Assembly (NCBI GenBank): GCA_036489885.1
Contig: DASXEW010000003.1
Location: forward strand, 1,984,001 to 2,048,000
DNA from: Candidatus Baltobacteraceae bacterium
GTDB taxonomy: Bacteria; Vulcanimicrobiota; Vulcanimicrobiia; Vulcanimicrobiales; Vulcanimicrobiaceae
Length of the DNA: 64,000 nucleotides
Direction: 5' to 3'
Positions 28,545 to 36,856 of the stretch are shown piece by piece (the first letter of the stretch is position 1; each line of letters begins with the position of its first letter). The notes beneath the pieces were generated by a model, which was given only the letters and a program-made list of their open reading frames with translations, made no database searches and was not told the DNA's origin. The position numbers were made by a program, and so were the translations under genes.

Positions 28545-29519
28545 TCAGGTCGCGAACCACTCCTCGCGCAGCGCTTTCCGCCGCAGTGTTTGCCAGTCAC
28601 GGCGCGCGCGTTCTCCGTCGACGGCCTCGAGTGCAAGAAGCTCGCCGATGAGGACGTTCGCGCGGTCGTGCACGACCAAGCTTCGGAGCCGCTCTTCGAT
28701 CAGCGTGCCGTCGCTGATCGCGCCCAGCGCTTCCTGCAGGCGCTCCATGCGACGCGCCATGCGGCGTGCCGGCTTTCCGAGAACATAGGCGCACGCTTCG
28801 GCAACGTAGCGTCCGTTGCGAACTGCGATGCGAGCGTGGTGCAGCTCGCTCGGAGAACTTTCTTTTACGGCTCCGCACACGGCTTTGCGCACGCGTTTCG
28901 CCGCTTTGCGCAAGCTCTCCGAACCAAGTGATTCGGCGTTGGATTCCGCGTCGGATGCAAATACGGGCACCGTTGCCGCCGTCTCGAGCACGTCAAGAAG
29001 GCTTCGGTAACGTGAATCATCGAGCGTCGCGAGAAGACGCTTGCGCGCCGCCTCGCCGGCGGCTTCGAGCGGATCGAGCACGGCCTCTGCATAGGGGCGT
29101 TCAGTCGCGGGAATCGCATCGACACGCGAACGCAGCGCATGAACCGTCACGTCGATGTCGCGGACGGTGGCAAGCTCACTCGCAAACCAGCGCAGCTCTT
29201 CCCGCAAGGTATCTACCCACAAGCGATCGAGAAACGGACGGAAACCGCGAAGCATCGCCCGGAGCCTGCGAACGGTCGAGCGCGCGTGGTGTACGTCTTC
29301 TGGATCTGCGCGCAATCGAATGAGGACTTCGTAATGCAGCAGATCGAGTACGCGCCGCGCCAGCGCTGATCCAACCAGGGTGACGCCCGGTGCATCTTCG
29401 GGGACGCCCTGAGTCTCGTCGGGCGTCGTTAGCGCAAGGGCACGCTCATATCTCCCGGCAGTAACGGCGGCAGGAGAACCATTGGTGAGAAACGGTTCTG
29501 TACCCAGATGACTCGCCAT
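28545..29519 (-). CDS. CHAD-domain protein
   Basis: About 324 residues of an all-helical CHAD domain. Conserved His/Arg/Lys-rich helices are visible: VHHARSTVRRLRAMLRGFRP (about residues 80-99), ELATVRDIDV, and in the second half SELHHARIAVRNGRYVAEAC and MERLQEALGAISD. CHAD proteins bind inorganic polyphosphate through these basic helices. ATG at 29519 is chosen because the upstream in-frame extension overlaps the neighbouring gene. It precedes the K+ channel by 7 nt, an arrangement that could link polyphosphate-associated potassium to channel activity, though this is speculative. Confidence 0.82.
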   Translation of the reverse strand: MASHLGTEPFLTNGSPAAVTAGRYERALALTTPDETQGVPEDAPGVTLVGSALARRVLDLLHYEVLIRLRADPEDVHHARSTVRRLRAMLRGFRPFLDRLWVDTLREELRWFASELATVRDIDVTVHALRSRVDAIPATERPYAEAVLDPLEAAGEAARKRLLATLDDSRYRSLLDVLETAATVPVFASDAESNAESLGSESLRKAAKRVRKAVCGAVKESSPSELHHARIAVRNGRYVAEACAYVLGKPARRMARRMERLQEALGAISDGTLIEERLRSLVVHDRANVLIGELLALEAVDGERARRDWQTLRRKALREEWFAT

Positions 29520-29566
29520 CCCGCTCAGCCTTTGCCGTGGCCCGCTCGCTCGTCCTTGTGGAAAAC

Positions 29567-30934
29567 CTATGCCGGGACCGCTTCCGAACCGAAGAGGCTG
29601 TTTTGCTCTCGCCGCAGCTTCCACACAATCGAGCTTTCGTCGAACTCGACGTCGCCTTCGCTGATCGGATGGTCGATGGGGACGTCGTGTTTCAGTTTGA
29701 GTCCAGTCGCCAGGCCCATCGGCACGAGCCGTTCCCCTTGGGCGCGACGTGCGGTCGTAAGGAGCCCGTAGGTCGCGTAACCACCCTCACCATCGATGAT
29801 CTCACCGGCGCGCATTGCTTTGCGCGTCGCGCAGACCGTCTCACCGATCGGTCCGTGCACCGGAGCGCCGGTCGCTTCGCTGCGTAAAGCGACGTTTGCA
29901 ATCGAGATGCCGATCTCGAGCCCGATGAGGTGATATGGACGCCAGAGCGCCGTGTACTTCCCGGTTGGGTCCGTGTACATGCCGTATTCGGTGAAGCAGC
30001 GCTGCGAGTACGTCGACTCGGACGTGAAGCACACGAAGACGCCGAAGCGGATATGATCGGGGACGATCTTGCCTTCGTCGTAAAGGTAAGTGACGACGTC
30101 GAGAATACCATCGCGTTCGAGGACGCCGCCTTCACTGATCGGGCGCATCTTCGCGGCCAGCTCGCTCGTCCCAATCGGCGCAAACGTAAGGCCGTTCTGC
30201 GGAACTCCGATCCCCGTCGCATTCGCGATCGAGTTCATCTCGATCGCCGACTTCGTCCCGTCGAGGAACGAATTGAACATCTTCGGATTAAAGCCGCCGA
30301 GCCGGATCTGCTCTTCGGTGAATCCGAAGTGCTGCAGCGCGGTGTCCGGCGTGCTGTAACGCCACTTCGGAAGATACTGCGTCCCTTTGCCGGCGGCCGT
30401 GACCGTGAAGCCGCAGGTGCGAGCCCAATCGATCATCTCGCAAATGATCGCGGGTTGATCCCCGTATGCAAGCGAGTAGATGACGCCGTGCTTTTGTGCG
30501 TGACGATAGAGCATTGGGCCGACGACAACATCGGCTTCGACGGTTACCATTACAACGTGGTGCCCGGCATCCATTGCCGCGATCGCGTGATGCGTCGCCG
30601 CTTCGACGTGCCCGGTAACCTCGAGTACGACATCGACGTCGCACTGCGCCGCGATCTCGCCGTCTGGAACGATGGCTGTTTTTCCGTTTCGCGCGACGTC
30701 GTTTGCAGCGCCGACGGAACCGGCCGCGACGAAACGATCGGCTTCCCAATTCGCACGTGCCGCAGCTGCGCGTGCGCGTTCGATATCGAGATCGGCGAGA
30801 GCACAGAGCTGAACGCCCGGCATGAGGCGCAACTGCGCGAGAATCATCGTTCCGAATTTGCCGGCGCCGATTTGCGCAACACGAATCGGGCGGCCTTGTT
30901 CCGCTCGGGCGGCAAGCATGCGTGAGAGGCTCAT
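29567..30934 (-). CDS. NAD(P)-dependent oxidoreductase with SAF-like C-terminal domain
   Basis: A 455-residue homoserine-dehydrogenase-like protein. The Rossmann motif is VAQIGAGKFGTMILAQL (residues 19-35), followed by CALADLDIERA. DVDVVLEVTGHVEAATHHAI and GHHVVMVTVEADVVVGPML continue the dehydrogenase fold. AAGKGTQYLPKWRYSTPDTA lies in the catalytic half. A SAF-like segment near the C-terminus (MRAGEIIDGEGGYATYGL, VPMGLATGLKLKHDVP) fits families acting on sugar acids. The gene diverges from the otnK-like kinase with nearly overlapping starts. It probably supplies the oxidation step for the acid-sugar route; the substrate is unknown. Confidence 0.78.
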   Translation of the reverse strand: MSLSRMLAARAEQGRPIRVAQIGAGKFGTMILAQLRLMPGVQLCALADLDIERARAAAARANWEADRFVAAGSVGAANDVARNGKTAIVPDGEIAAQCDVDVVLEVTGHVEAATHHAIAAMDAGHHVVMVTVEADVVVGPMLYRHAQKHGVIYSLAYGDQPAIICEMIDWARTCGFTVTAAGKGTQYLPKWRYSTPDTALQHFGFTEEQIRLGGFNPKMFNSFLDGTKSAIEMNSIANATGIGVPQNGLTFAPIGTSELAAKMRPISEGGVLERDGILDVVTYLYDEGKIVPDHIRFGVFVCFTSESTYSQRCFTEYGMYTDPTGKYTALWRPYHLIGLEIGISIANVALRSEATGAPVHGPIGETVCATRKAMRAGEIIDGEGGYATYGLLTTARRAQGERLVPMGLATGLKLKHDVPIDHPISEGDVEFDESSIVWKLRREQNSLFGSEAVPA

Positions 30935-30936
30935 TC

Positions 30937-32229
30937 GTGGTTCTACAGAAGCGCGACGGCGTGGCCCTGCTCTTGGGTGCGATCGCTGACGATTTTACCG
31001 GCGCTACCGATCTCGCGAATACGCTCGTGCGCGGCGGCATGCGAACCATTCAAACGATCGGCGTCCCCGCGGCTAGTGCGGCGCTCGACGAGGCCGATGC
31101 AATCGTCGTCGCGCTGAAGAGCCGCTCTATTGAAGCCGAAGAGGCGGTGCGACTTTCACTCGAAGCTCTCGCAGCGCTGCAAGCGCGCGGCGCGACCAAA
31201 TTTATCTTCAAGTATTGCTCGACGTTCGATTCGACGGACCACGGGAACATTGGCCCGGTGGCCGATGCACTGCTCGACCAGCTTGGATCGGATATGACGA
31301 TCTTTTGTCCGGCGTTTCCGGAAAACGGCCGGCGTGTCTTTAACGGGTACTTGTTCGTTAACGACGTGCTGCTCTCGGAGTCAGGGATGGAAAAGCATCC
31401 GATCACCCCGATGACGGATCCGAACCTGTTGCGTGTGCTGGGGCGTCAGACGAAGCATAAGGTCGGCAAGATCGATCTGGCGCGCGTGCGCCGCGGCGAG
31501 GCTGCTATTCGCACCGCGATAATGGAAGCGCGCGCACACGGCGTCCGTCATCTCGTCGTCGACGCCGCCGGTGACGAAGATTTGCACGCGATCGGCCTCG
31601 GTACGGAGGAGTTGCGGCTCATCACGGGTGGTTCAGGGATCGCGCTCGGTCTGCCATCGTTGTTCGTTCGGCTCGGAATGCTGGAACGCGGTCCCGGCGT
31701 CGATGCATTGCCGCACGTCGACGGACCCGCGGTCGTGCTCTCCGGCTCGTGCTCGCGCGCGACGCTCGCACAGGTTGAGTACATGCGCGCGCGGCGGCCA
31801 ACATTCTCGATCGATACGACGGCATTGGATCGGGCCGACGGGCTGGTTGAGAGCGCGCTCACCTGGGCAGGCGACCATTTACATGAAGCGCCGATTCTCA
31901 TCAGCGCCAGCGCGCCGCCCGACCAGGTTGCGCAGACGCAGGCACGTTTCGGGAAAGAGAAGGCGGGCGAGCGGATCGAGCACGTCTTCGGGACGATTGC
32001 ACACGAATTGCGTGCGCGCGGAGTTCGGCGATTCGTCGTGGCGGGGGGCGAGACGTCGGGCGCAGTCGTGCGCGAACTTGGTGTGAGCGCCCTTCGTATC
32101 GGCCGCCAAATCGATCCCGGCGTGCCGTGGACCGAGACTGTCGGTTCGCCGGCTATCGCCCTGGCGCTGAAGTCCGGGAACTTCGGGAGCGAGGATTTCT
32201 TCTTGCGCGCAATCGAGCTAGCACCGTGA
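30937..32229 (+). CDS. otnK: Four-carbon acid sugar kinase (OtnK/DUF1537 family)
   Basis: About 430 residues. The N-terminal DUF1537 domain begins LLGAIADDFTGATDLANTLV and includes KYCSTFDSTDHGNIGPV and CPAFPENGRRVFNGYLFV. The C-terminal nucleotide-binding domain has VVLSGSCSRATLAQVEYM and FVVAGGETSGAVVRELG. OtnK-type kinases phosphorylate 3-oxo-tetronates before decarboxylation to dihydroxyacetone phosphate. GTG at 30937 is preferred because GAGAGG lies 7 nt upstream; GTG at 30922 and 30961 are alternatives. It begins a four-gene operon in which every junction is a 4-nt overlap. Confidence 0.88.
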   Translation: MVLQKRDGVALLLGAIADDFTGATDLANTLVRGGMRTIQTIGVPAASAALDEADAIVVALKSRSIEAEEAVRLSLEALAALQARGATKFIFKYCSTFDSTDHGNIGPVADALLDQLGSDMTIFCPAFPENGRRVFNGYLFVNDVLLSESGMEKHPITPMTDPNLLRVLGRQTKHKVGKIDLARVRRGEAAIRTAIMEARAHGVRHLVVDAAGDEDLHAIGLGTEELRLITGGSGIALGLPSLFVRLGMLERGPGVDALPHVDGPAVVLSGSCSRATLAQVEYMRARRPTFSIDTTALDRADGLVESALTWAGDHLHEAPILISASAPPDQVAQTQARFGKEKAGERIEHVFGTIAHELRARGVRRFVVAGGETSGAVVRELGVSALRIGRQIDPGVPWTETVGSPAIALALKSGNFGSEDFFLRAIELAP

Positions 32230-32858
32230 CGCACAACTCGGAGCGCGAAGCACTTTGCAAAGCCGGCGCGCATCTTTCGGCGCGTGGTCTTTCACCCGGA
32301 ACTTCGGGCAATATAAGCCTGCGCGTCGATGACGGCTGGATCGTGAGTCCGACGAACGCCGCGCTCGGGAGTCTCGAGCCCGAATCTCTCGCGCTCATCG
32401 ATGCGACCGGTGCGCATACGGGCGGCGCTGCACCGACCAAAGAGAAGTTTCTGCATGCTGCCGTCTATGCGGCCCGCAGCGACTTCGGTGCGATCGTCCA
32501 TCTGCACTCGACGCACGCGGTCGCATACGCGTGTCTGCGAGATCTCGATGCAAGTGACGCGTTTCCGCCGATTACGCCGTATACGGTCACGCGACTCGGA
32601 CGAGTGGCGGTCGTCCCCTATGCGCGTCCGGGAGATCCGCGGCTTGGTGAGCTCGTGGGCGGAGCCGCGCATCGGCACCATGCAATCTTGCTGGCCAATC
32701 ACGGACCTGTCGTTGCTGCAACGTCGCTTGAGGCGGCAGTTGCGGCCATCGAGGAGCTCGAGGAGAGTGCGAAGTTGTATTTCTTGCTGCACGGACATAA
32801 GACGCAGTTCTTGACGGACGAACAGGTCGACGAGCTACGGAGCGTATTTGCGTCGTGA
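32226..32858 (+). CDS. otnC: Class II aldolase/decarboxylase (OtnC-like)
   Basis: A 210-residue class II aldolase/adducin-type zinc enzyme. LSPGTSGNISLRV holds the phosphate-binding loop, VHLHSTHAVAYA provides the HxH zinc ligands (about residues 92-103), LANHGPVVAA supplies the third His, and YFLLHGHKTQFLTDEQVDEL ends the protein. With the kinase upstream and isomerase downstream it fits OtnC, which decarboxylates 3-oxo-tetronate 4-phosphate. GTG at 32226 overlaps the kinase stop (GTGA). Confidence 0.87.
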   Translation: MTHNSEREALCKAGAHLSARGLSPGTSGNISLRVDDGWIVSPTNAALGSLEPESLALIDATGAHTGGAAPTKEKFLHAAVYAARSDFGAIVHLHSTHAVAYACLRDLDASDAFPPITPYTVTRLGRVAVVPYARPGDPRLGELVGGAAHRHHAILLANHGPVVAATSLEAAVAAIEELEESAKLYFLLHGHKTQFLTDEQVDELRSVFAS

Positions 32859-33640
32859 TCAAGCTCGCCGCAAATCTCTCCATGATGTTCAACGAGGTTC
32901 CGTTTCTCGAACGATTCTCGGCTGCGGGCGCCTGCGGTTTCAAAGGTGTGGAGTTCCTGTTTCCGTACGAGCATCCGCCGCGCGACCTAGCGGAGGCGCT
33001 CGATGACGCGAAGCTCACGCAGGCGTTATTCAATCTTCCGCCGGGTGATTGGGCGTCGGGCGAACGGGGCATGGCTGCGATCCCTGGTCGCGAGCGCGAG
33101 TTTGCGGAATCAATCGACGTAGCTATCGAATATGCCGCTGCGCTGCGCTGCCAGCGAGTGCACGTCATGGCCGGACTGCTGCCCGCGGATGCATCGATCG
33201 AAGACTGCGAGCGTGTCTATGAATCGAATCTTCGTTTGGCTGCTTCACGGCTTGCACAACGACGCCTCGAAGGTGTTATCGAACCGATCAATCATCGCGA
33301 TATCCCGAATTATTTCCTGAACACCACGCGGCAAGCGATCGCCGTGATCGAACGCGTTGGAGCGCCAAACCTCAAACTGCAGCTGGACCTGTATCACGCT
33401 CAAATTACCGAGGGCGATCTCGTGCATCACGTGCGCGATCTGGCCGGACGTTACACGCACGTTCAAATCGCGGGAAATCCGGACCGTAACGAACCCGACG
33501 TGGGTGAGGTCAACTACCTGTACGTGCTCGAGCAGCTCGACGCATCGGGCTATGCGGGCTGGGTCGGCTGTGAGTATCGCCCGAAGAACGGGACGCGCGA
33601 AGGGCTTGGGTGGGCCCGGCCGTATGGAATTACGGTATGA
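32855..33640 (+). CDS. otnI: Hydroxypyruvate isomerase-like protein (OtnI/Hyi family)
   Basis: A 261-residue xylose-isomerase-like TIM barrel. KLAANLSMMFNEVPFLERF opens the Hyi signature; CGFKGVEFLFPYEHP, FNLPPGDWASGERG, VHVMAGLLP, GVIEPINHRDIPNYFL, KLQLDLYHAQITEGDL and HVQIAGNPDRNEPDVGEVNY follow. The Glu, Asp, His and Glu residues in the last blocks are the metal/catalytic set of the barrel. OtnI isomerises 2-oxo-tetronates, linking L- and D-acid sugars to the kinase route. GTG at 32855 overlaps otnC by 4 nt. Confidence 0.88.
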   Translation: MIKLAANLSMMFNEVPFLERFSAAGACGFKGVEFLFPYEHPPRDLAEALDDAKLTQALFNLPPGDWASGERGMAAIPGREREFAESIDVAIEYAAALRCQRVHVMAGLLPADASIEDCERVYESNLRLAASRLAQRRLEGVIEPINHRDIPNYFLNTTRQAIAVIERVGAPNLKLQLDLYHAQITEGDLVHHVRDLAGRYTHVQIAGNPDRNEPDVGEVNYLYVLEQLDASGYAGWVGCEYRPKNGTREGLGWARPYGITV

Positions 33641-34788
33641 AGACACGTGTTGCGATCCTCAGCGACTTTCAACGGCCGCGGCCCTATGCTACGAGCCGTC
33701 CGCTTTCGATCGAAGAGATCGAGCTCGAGGATCCGTCGTACGGAGAAGCACTCGTTCGTATCGAGAGCGCGGGCGTTTGTCACTCGGATCTCTCGACGAT
33801 CGACGGAATTCTCACGAAGCCGCTTCCGATCGTGCTGGGTCACGAAGCCGCGGGCGTGGTGGAGAAAATCGGACCGGGGGTCACGACCGTACAACCCGGC
33901 GACAAAGTTGTGTTCTCGTTCGTTCCGACGTGCGGGAAATGCACGCCATGCGCGATCGGACGACCGGCGCTGTGCGAGCCGGGCAACAAGGCGAACGCGG
34001 CTGCCGATCTGCTTCGCGGGACGCGTCGATATAAGCGTAACGGTGAGATGATCGGTCACCATCTGGGCGTGAGCGGGTTCGCAGAATATACGGTCGCGGC
34101 GGAAGAGTCACTGGTGAAGATTCCAAGCGATGTGCCGGGTGAGATCGCCGCGGTATTTGGCTGCGCTGCATTGACTGGGCTTGGCGCCGTGATTTACACT
34201 GCGCACGTCGTGCCGGGTAGCAGCGTCGCCATCTTCGGCGGCGGCGGCGTCGGCCTGATGACGCTGCTCGGTGCGGTGCTCGTGAGCGCACATCCCGTCA
34301 TTGTTGTGGATCCGGTCGAGAAGAAGCGCAAGAAGGCACTCGAGCTCGGCGCTGATTCAGTCGTCGATCCGGCGGACGGCGACGTGGCAAAACAGATTCA
34401 GAAGATTACCGGAAGCGACGGCGCGCAGTTCGTTTTCGAAGTCTCCGGGACGACGAAGGGCTTCGAGCAGGCCGTGCAGTCGACGTCGCGCGGCGGAACG
34501 ATGGTCGCAATCGGCATTCCCCGCGGGTCGGAACAAGCCGGAATTTCACCGGCGCAGCTCGTTTACGGCGACCGCACGTTGCGCGGTGCGTTCATGAGCT
34601 CGGCGGTCCCGCGTCGCGATATTCCGCGCTACGTTGCGCTTTGGAAAGCCGGAAAATTACCGGTCGACAAGCTCATCACCGGCACGATCGGCCTCGACGG
34701 TCTCAACGAAGCAATGGACGCACTCGCCAGCGGCGAGGCACTGCGCACGATGGTGTGCCCGCACGTGATGGCGGGCGTGAAGGCCTAG
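33637..34788 (+). CDS. Zinc-dependent class III-like alcohol dehydrogenase
   Basis: A 383-residue medium-chain dehydrogenase. Catalytic zinc ligands are in AGVCHSDLS (Cys, about residue 47) and VLGHEAAGVVE. A structural-zinc region CGKCTPC is followed by LCEPG, giving the usual four cysteines. GASVAIFGGGGVGLM-type coenzyme binding is seen as SSVAIFGGGGVGLM near 200. VVDPVEKKRKKALELGA suggests NAD(H) preference through Asp. Start ATG at 33637 overlaps the Hyi stop (ATGA), so it belongs to the acid-sugar operon, where it may oxidise the polyol or aldehyde precursor. Confidence 0.88.
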   Translation: MKTRVAILSDFQRPRPYATSRPLSIEEIELEDPSYGEALVRIESAGVCHSDLSTIDGILTKPLPIVLGHEAAGVVEKIGPGVTTVQPGDKVVFSFVPTCGKCTPCAIGRPALCEPGNKANAAADLLRGTRRYKRNGEMIGHHLGVSGFAEYTVAAEESLVKIPSDVPGEIAAVFGCAALTGLGAVIYTAHVVPGSSVAIFGGGGVGLMTLLGAVLVSAHPVIVVDPVEKKRKKALELGADSVVDPADGDVAKQIQKITGSDGAQFVFEVSGTTKGFEQAVQSTSRGGTMVAIGIPRGSEQAGISPAQLVYGDRTLRGAFMSSAVPRRDIPRYVALWKAGKLPVDKLITGTIGLDGLNEAMDALASGEALRTMVCPHVMAGVKA

Positions 34789-35210
34789 TCTTTCGCGCCG
34801 GTTCCGTTGAACACGATGCCGGCTTTTTGAACTTCCTCGTAAGGTAACAACCAAACAATCGATTCATCGTGTAAATCGACGACTTGCACGCGGTTTCCGA
34901 ACGGGTCGATGAAATCGCAGCGGAAGGGCGGGATCAGCTTGATCCCGTATTTTCCAACCAGCTTCTGACGGATTTCCCCAAGCTGCTCCTCATCGCGAAC
35001 CATGAGTCCGAAGTGACGACTACGCGAGGGCGTGACTTTGTCGACTTCAAACATCGCCAAGAACTGGTGTTCACCGAGCTTGAAGAACGCGTCGCCTTCG
35101 CCGCCGTCGAGCTTTTCGAGATTGAAGACGTCTTGATAAAAATCGACGCCCTTCTTGATGTTATCGACCTCGATCGCGATGTGGTTGCAACCGTAAACTT
35201 TGACAGCCAT
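34785..35210 (-). CDS. VOC-family (glyoxalase/bleomycin-resistance fold) protein
   Basis: A 141-residue single VOC protein with two beta-alpha-beta-beta-beta modules. GCNHIAIEVDNIKKGVDFYQ carries the first metal-ligand His; HFGLMVRDEEQLGE carries the second-module His; FIDPFGNRVQVVDLH is the typical closing block with a Glu position replaced by Gln. Possible roles are lyase, dioxygenase or antibiotic binding. It converges on the alcohol dehydrogenase with a shared CTAG. Confidence 0.78.
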   Translation of the reverse strand: MAVKVYGCNHIAIEVDNIKKGVDFYQDVFNLEKLDGGEGDAFFKLGEHQFLAMFEVDKVTPSRSRHFGLMVRDEEQLGEIRQKLVGKYGIKLIPPFRCDFIDPFGNRVQVVDLHDESIVWLLPYEEVQKAGIVFNGTGAKD

Positions 35211-35339
35211 ATTCGCCCAGACACCTACCCATCTCGGCGGGATGCGGTTGGCTGGAATTCGTCGCCGTCAAGGTCTTCGTCTCGTACGTCGTCGTTGTTT
35301 TCCATTGCGATCTCATATGATGGTGTATTCACAAAATGC

Positions 35340-35414
35340 TGGAGCCGATGCCCGGAATCGAACCGAGGTGACACGATTACAAATCGTGCGCTCTACCAAC
35401 TGAGCTACATCGGC
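35340..35414 (-). tRNA. tRNA-Thr(UGU)
   Basis: Reverse-strand cloverleaf. The acceptor GCCGATG pairs with CATCGGC, the D arm is GCTCAGTTGGTAGAGC, and the anticodon stem CACGA/TCGTG carries loop TTTGTAA, giving anticodon TGT. GGTTCGATTCC is the T arm. CCA is encoded (35340-35342). Length is 75 nt with CCA. Confidence 0.96.
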
Positions 35415-35573
35415 AAGGTTAGGGAGAGTTGAGTTTCTGACTCGACCAACGGGGTCGGAGCCTTCTGGGGTTTCTTTCGGTGCCCTGCCGTCGAAAGCAG
35501 CGATTTTCTCAATGGGTTCGCTCGGCCTCAGAGTCTTTCGGCGCGTCCGCGGCCTTTATTAAGACCCCGATAT

Positions 35574-35948
35574 GTTGACGTTAACGAGTGGCAGTTCAAG
35601 TGCGACCACGGATATTGGGGTGCCCAACTCGTCGAGCCGTATGTCGACGAAGAGATCAGCTGGGCGATCAAGGCGCACCAGGCGCTGCGTTTCTTTCCCG
35701 ACTACGAGCCCGACGAATATATCAAGCACGAATACGACACCGCGCGAAATCACAAATGGCACATGACTGCGCGAATGATAACCGTCCACGATATCTATTC
35801 ATTCGATCCCAACGCGAAAGTCAGTTGGGAGCCGTTCGTCGACATTCTCGGCCGAAATGTTCGCCAGCCTGAAGAAGGTCTCGACAACGACAGCAGTCCG
35901 TCCGCGCACATGTGGCGCACGATCCGTCGCCCGACAAAGTATATCTAG
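35574..35948 (+). pseudogene. 5'-truncated HD-domain phosphohydrolase/oxygenase remnant
   Basis: A reading frame of 124 codons encodes the C-terminal half of an HD-fold enzyme: HGYWGAQLVEPYVDEEISWA, IKAHQALRFFPDYEPDEYIK, ARNHKWHMTARMITVHDIYS and AHMWRTIRRPTKYI. The later His ligands and the closing Asp of an HD site are present, but the N-terminal half with the first His and the HD pair is missing. No in-frame ATG, GTG or TTG exists between the upstream open frame and codon 64, so a full protein cannot start here. It lies 160 nt from the 5' end of tRNA-Thr and ends in a CTAG shared with the anti-sigma gene. The short product from ATG 35763 is an alternative reading. Confidence 0.7.
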
Positions 35949-36334
35949 GCGGAAGACTCCGTAGCCTTACGCATCACCGGCAGAACGGCGGTGACGCAAT
36001 CGCCTTTGCCGTCCGGATCGGGTGCGACGTCGAGTGCGCCGTTGAGCGCGCTTGCGAGCATAAGCCGCCAGCCCTCGCTCGGTGCGACGCCGACCGGTTC
36101 TATCGTCGGAACCATGTCCAGGACTTCAATTAAGGCTGCGCCATCCGCGCGCCACGTGATCTCGAGGGTCGCTTTGCTCGGGGCACATCGCGAGATGTTG
36201 CCGAGCAGCTCGTCGAGATAGGCCTCGACGAGAATCATATCGGCTGCCTCGCTCTCGCTCTCCAAATACTCGAGAATCTTGTGCTTCACCGCGCTTGCGC
36301 CGAAGCTGAGGCCTTCCCATTCGACAACCAGCAT
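35945..36334 (-). CDS. HATPase anti-sigma factor-like protein (RsbW/SpoIIAB type)
   Basis: A 129-residue GHKL-type ATPase domain. LVEAYLDELLGNISRCAP corresponds to the N-box helix (usually ExxxNAxxH) with changed residues, and VAPSEGWRLMLASALNGALD replaces the usual G-box region. Such proteins bind a sigma factor or phosphorylate a STAS antagonist. The degenerate N-box leaves kinase activity uncertain. A STAS gene lies divergently 108 nt away, which supports a partner-switching pair. Confidence 0.72.
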   Translation of the reverse strand: MLVVEWEGLSFGASAVKHKILEYLESESEAADMILVEAYLDELLGNISRCAPSKATLEITWRADGAALIEVLDMVPTIEPVGVAPSEGWRLMLASALNGALDVAPDPDGKGDCVTAVLPVMRKATESSA

Positions 36335-36442
36335 TGCGGCTTCTTACCCTGCCTGGGGAGCAAGTAAACGCAATCATGTGACAATCGTCATATTCGAAAC
36401 CAGTTCACGAAAAAAAATCAAGCGAGGAAGCGTCGGCGTGCA

Positions 36443-36856
36443 GTGATTGGAGGCGCTGGTGTCCAACCGGAGTATGTTTTGTCGGAAACGTACGCGACGC
36501 TGACCTTCACCGGCGGCCTCGACATATCGAGATATCCCGAAATAGTCGAGACCTTTAGAAGCTCCCGCGACGAAGGCTCGTGCGTCATCGTCGATTTGAG
36601 TAGCGCTACGTGGATCGACTCGGTCTTCATGACGGAATTGCTGGTATTCTATCGCAAGGCCGTGAAAAATGACCGCACGATGGTTATCGTGGCGACGGGC
36701 AACGTCGAGAAAATGCTTGCGATTGCCGGCATCAATCGCCGGATTCGCGTCGTCGCGAATCTGGACGATGCACGAAAATCGCCCGCGCGCGCGGCGTGGG
36801 AAAAGCAGCATCCAAATGCGCGTCTCGTTCGAGACGGCGACGGCGCGGAGTGCTAG
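36443..36856 (+). CDS. STAS-domain anti-sigma factor antagonist
   Basis: A 137-residue STAS protein. YATLTFTGGLDISRYPEIVE and VIVDLSSATWIDSVFMTELL are the characteristic blocks; the Ser in WIDSVF is the residue normally phosphorylated by the anti-sigma kinase. MVIVATGNVEKMLAIAGINR completes the fold. The start is GTG at 36443 with GAGGAAG about 12 nt upstream. Divergent from the HATPase gene and abutting the HD-GYP gene tail to tail, it probably forms a partner-switch signalling set with both. Confidence 0.83.
   Translation: MIGGAGVQPEYVLSETYATLTFTGGLDISRYPEIVETFRSSRDEGSCVIVDLSSATWIDSVFMTELLVFYRKAVKNDRTMVIVATGNVEKMLAIAGINRRIRVVANLDDARKSPARAAWEKQHPNARLVRDGDGAEC

Noticed and set aside
36443-36460. 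GTG at 36459 with GGAGG just before it as the STAS start
   Set aside because: The GTG is out of frame with the STAS reading, so 36443 is kept.
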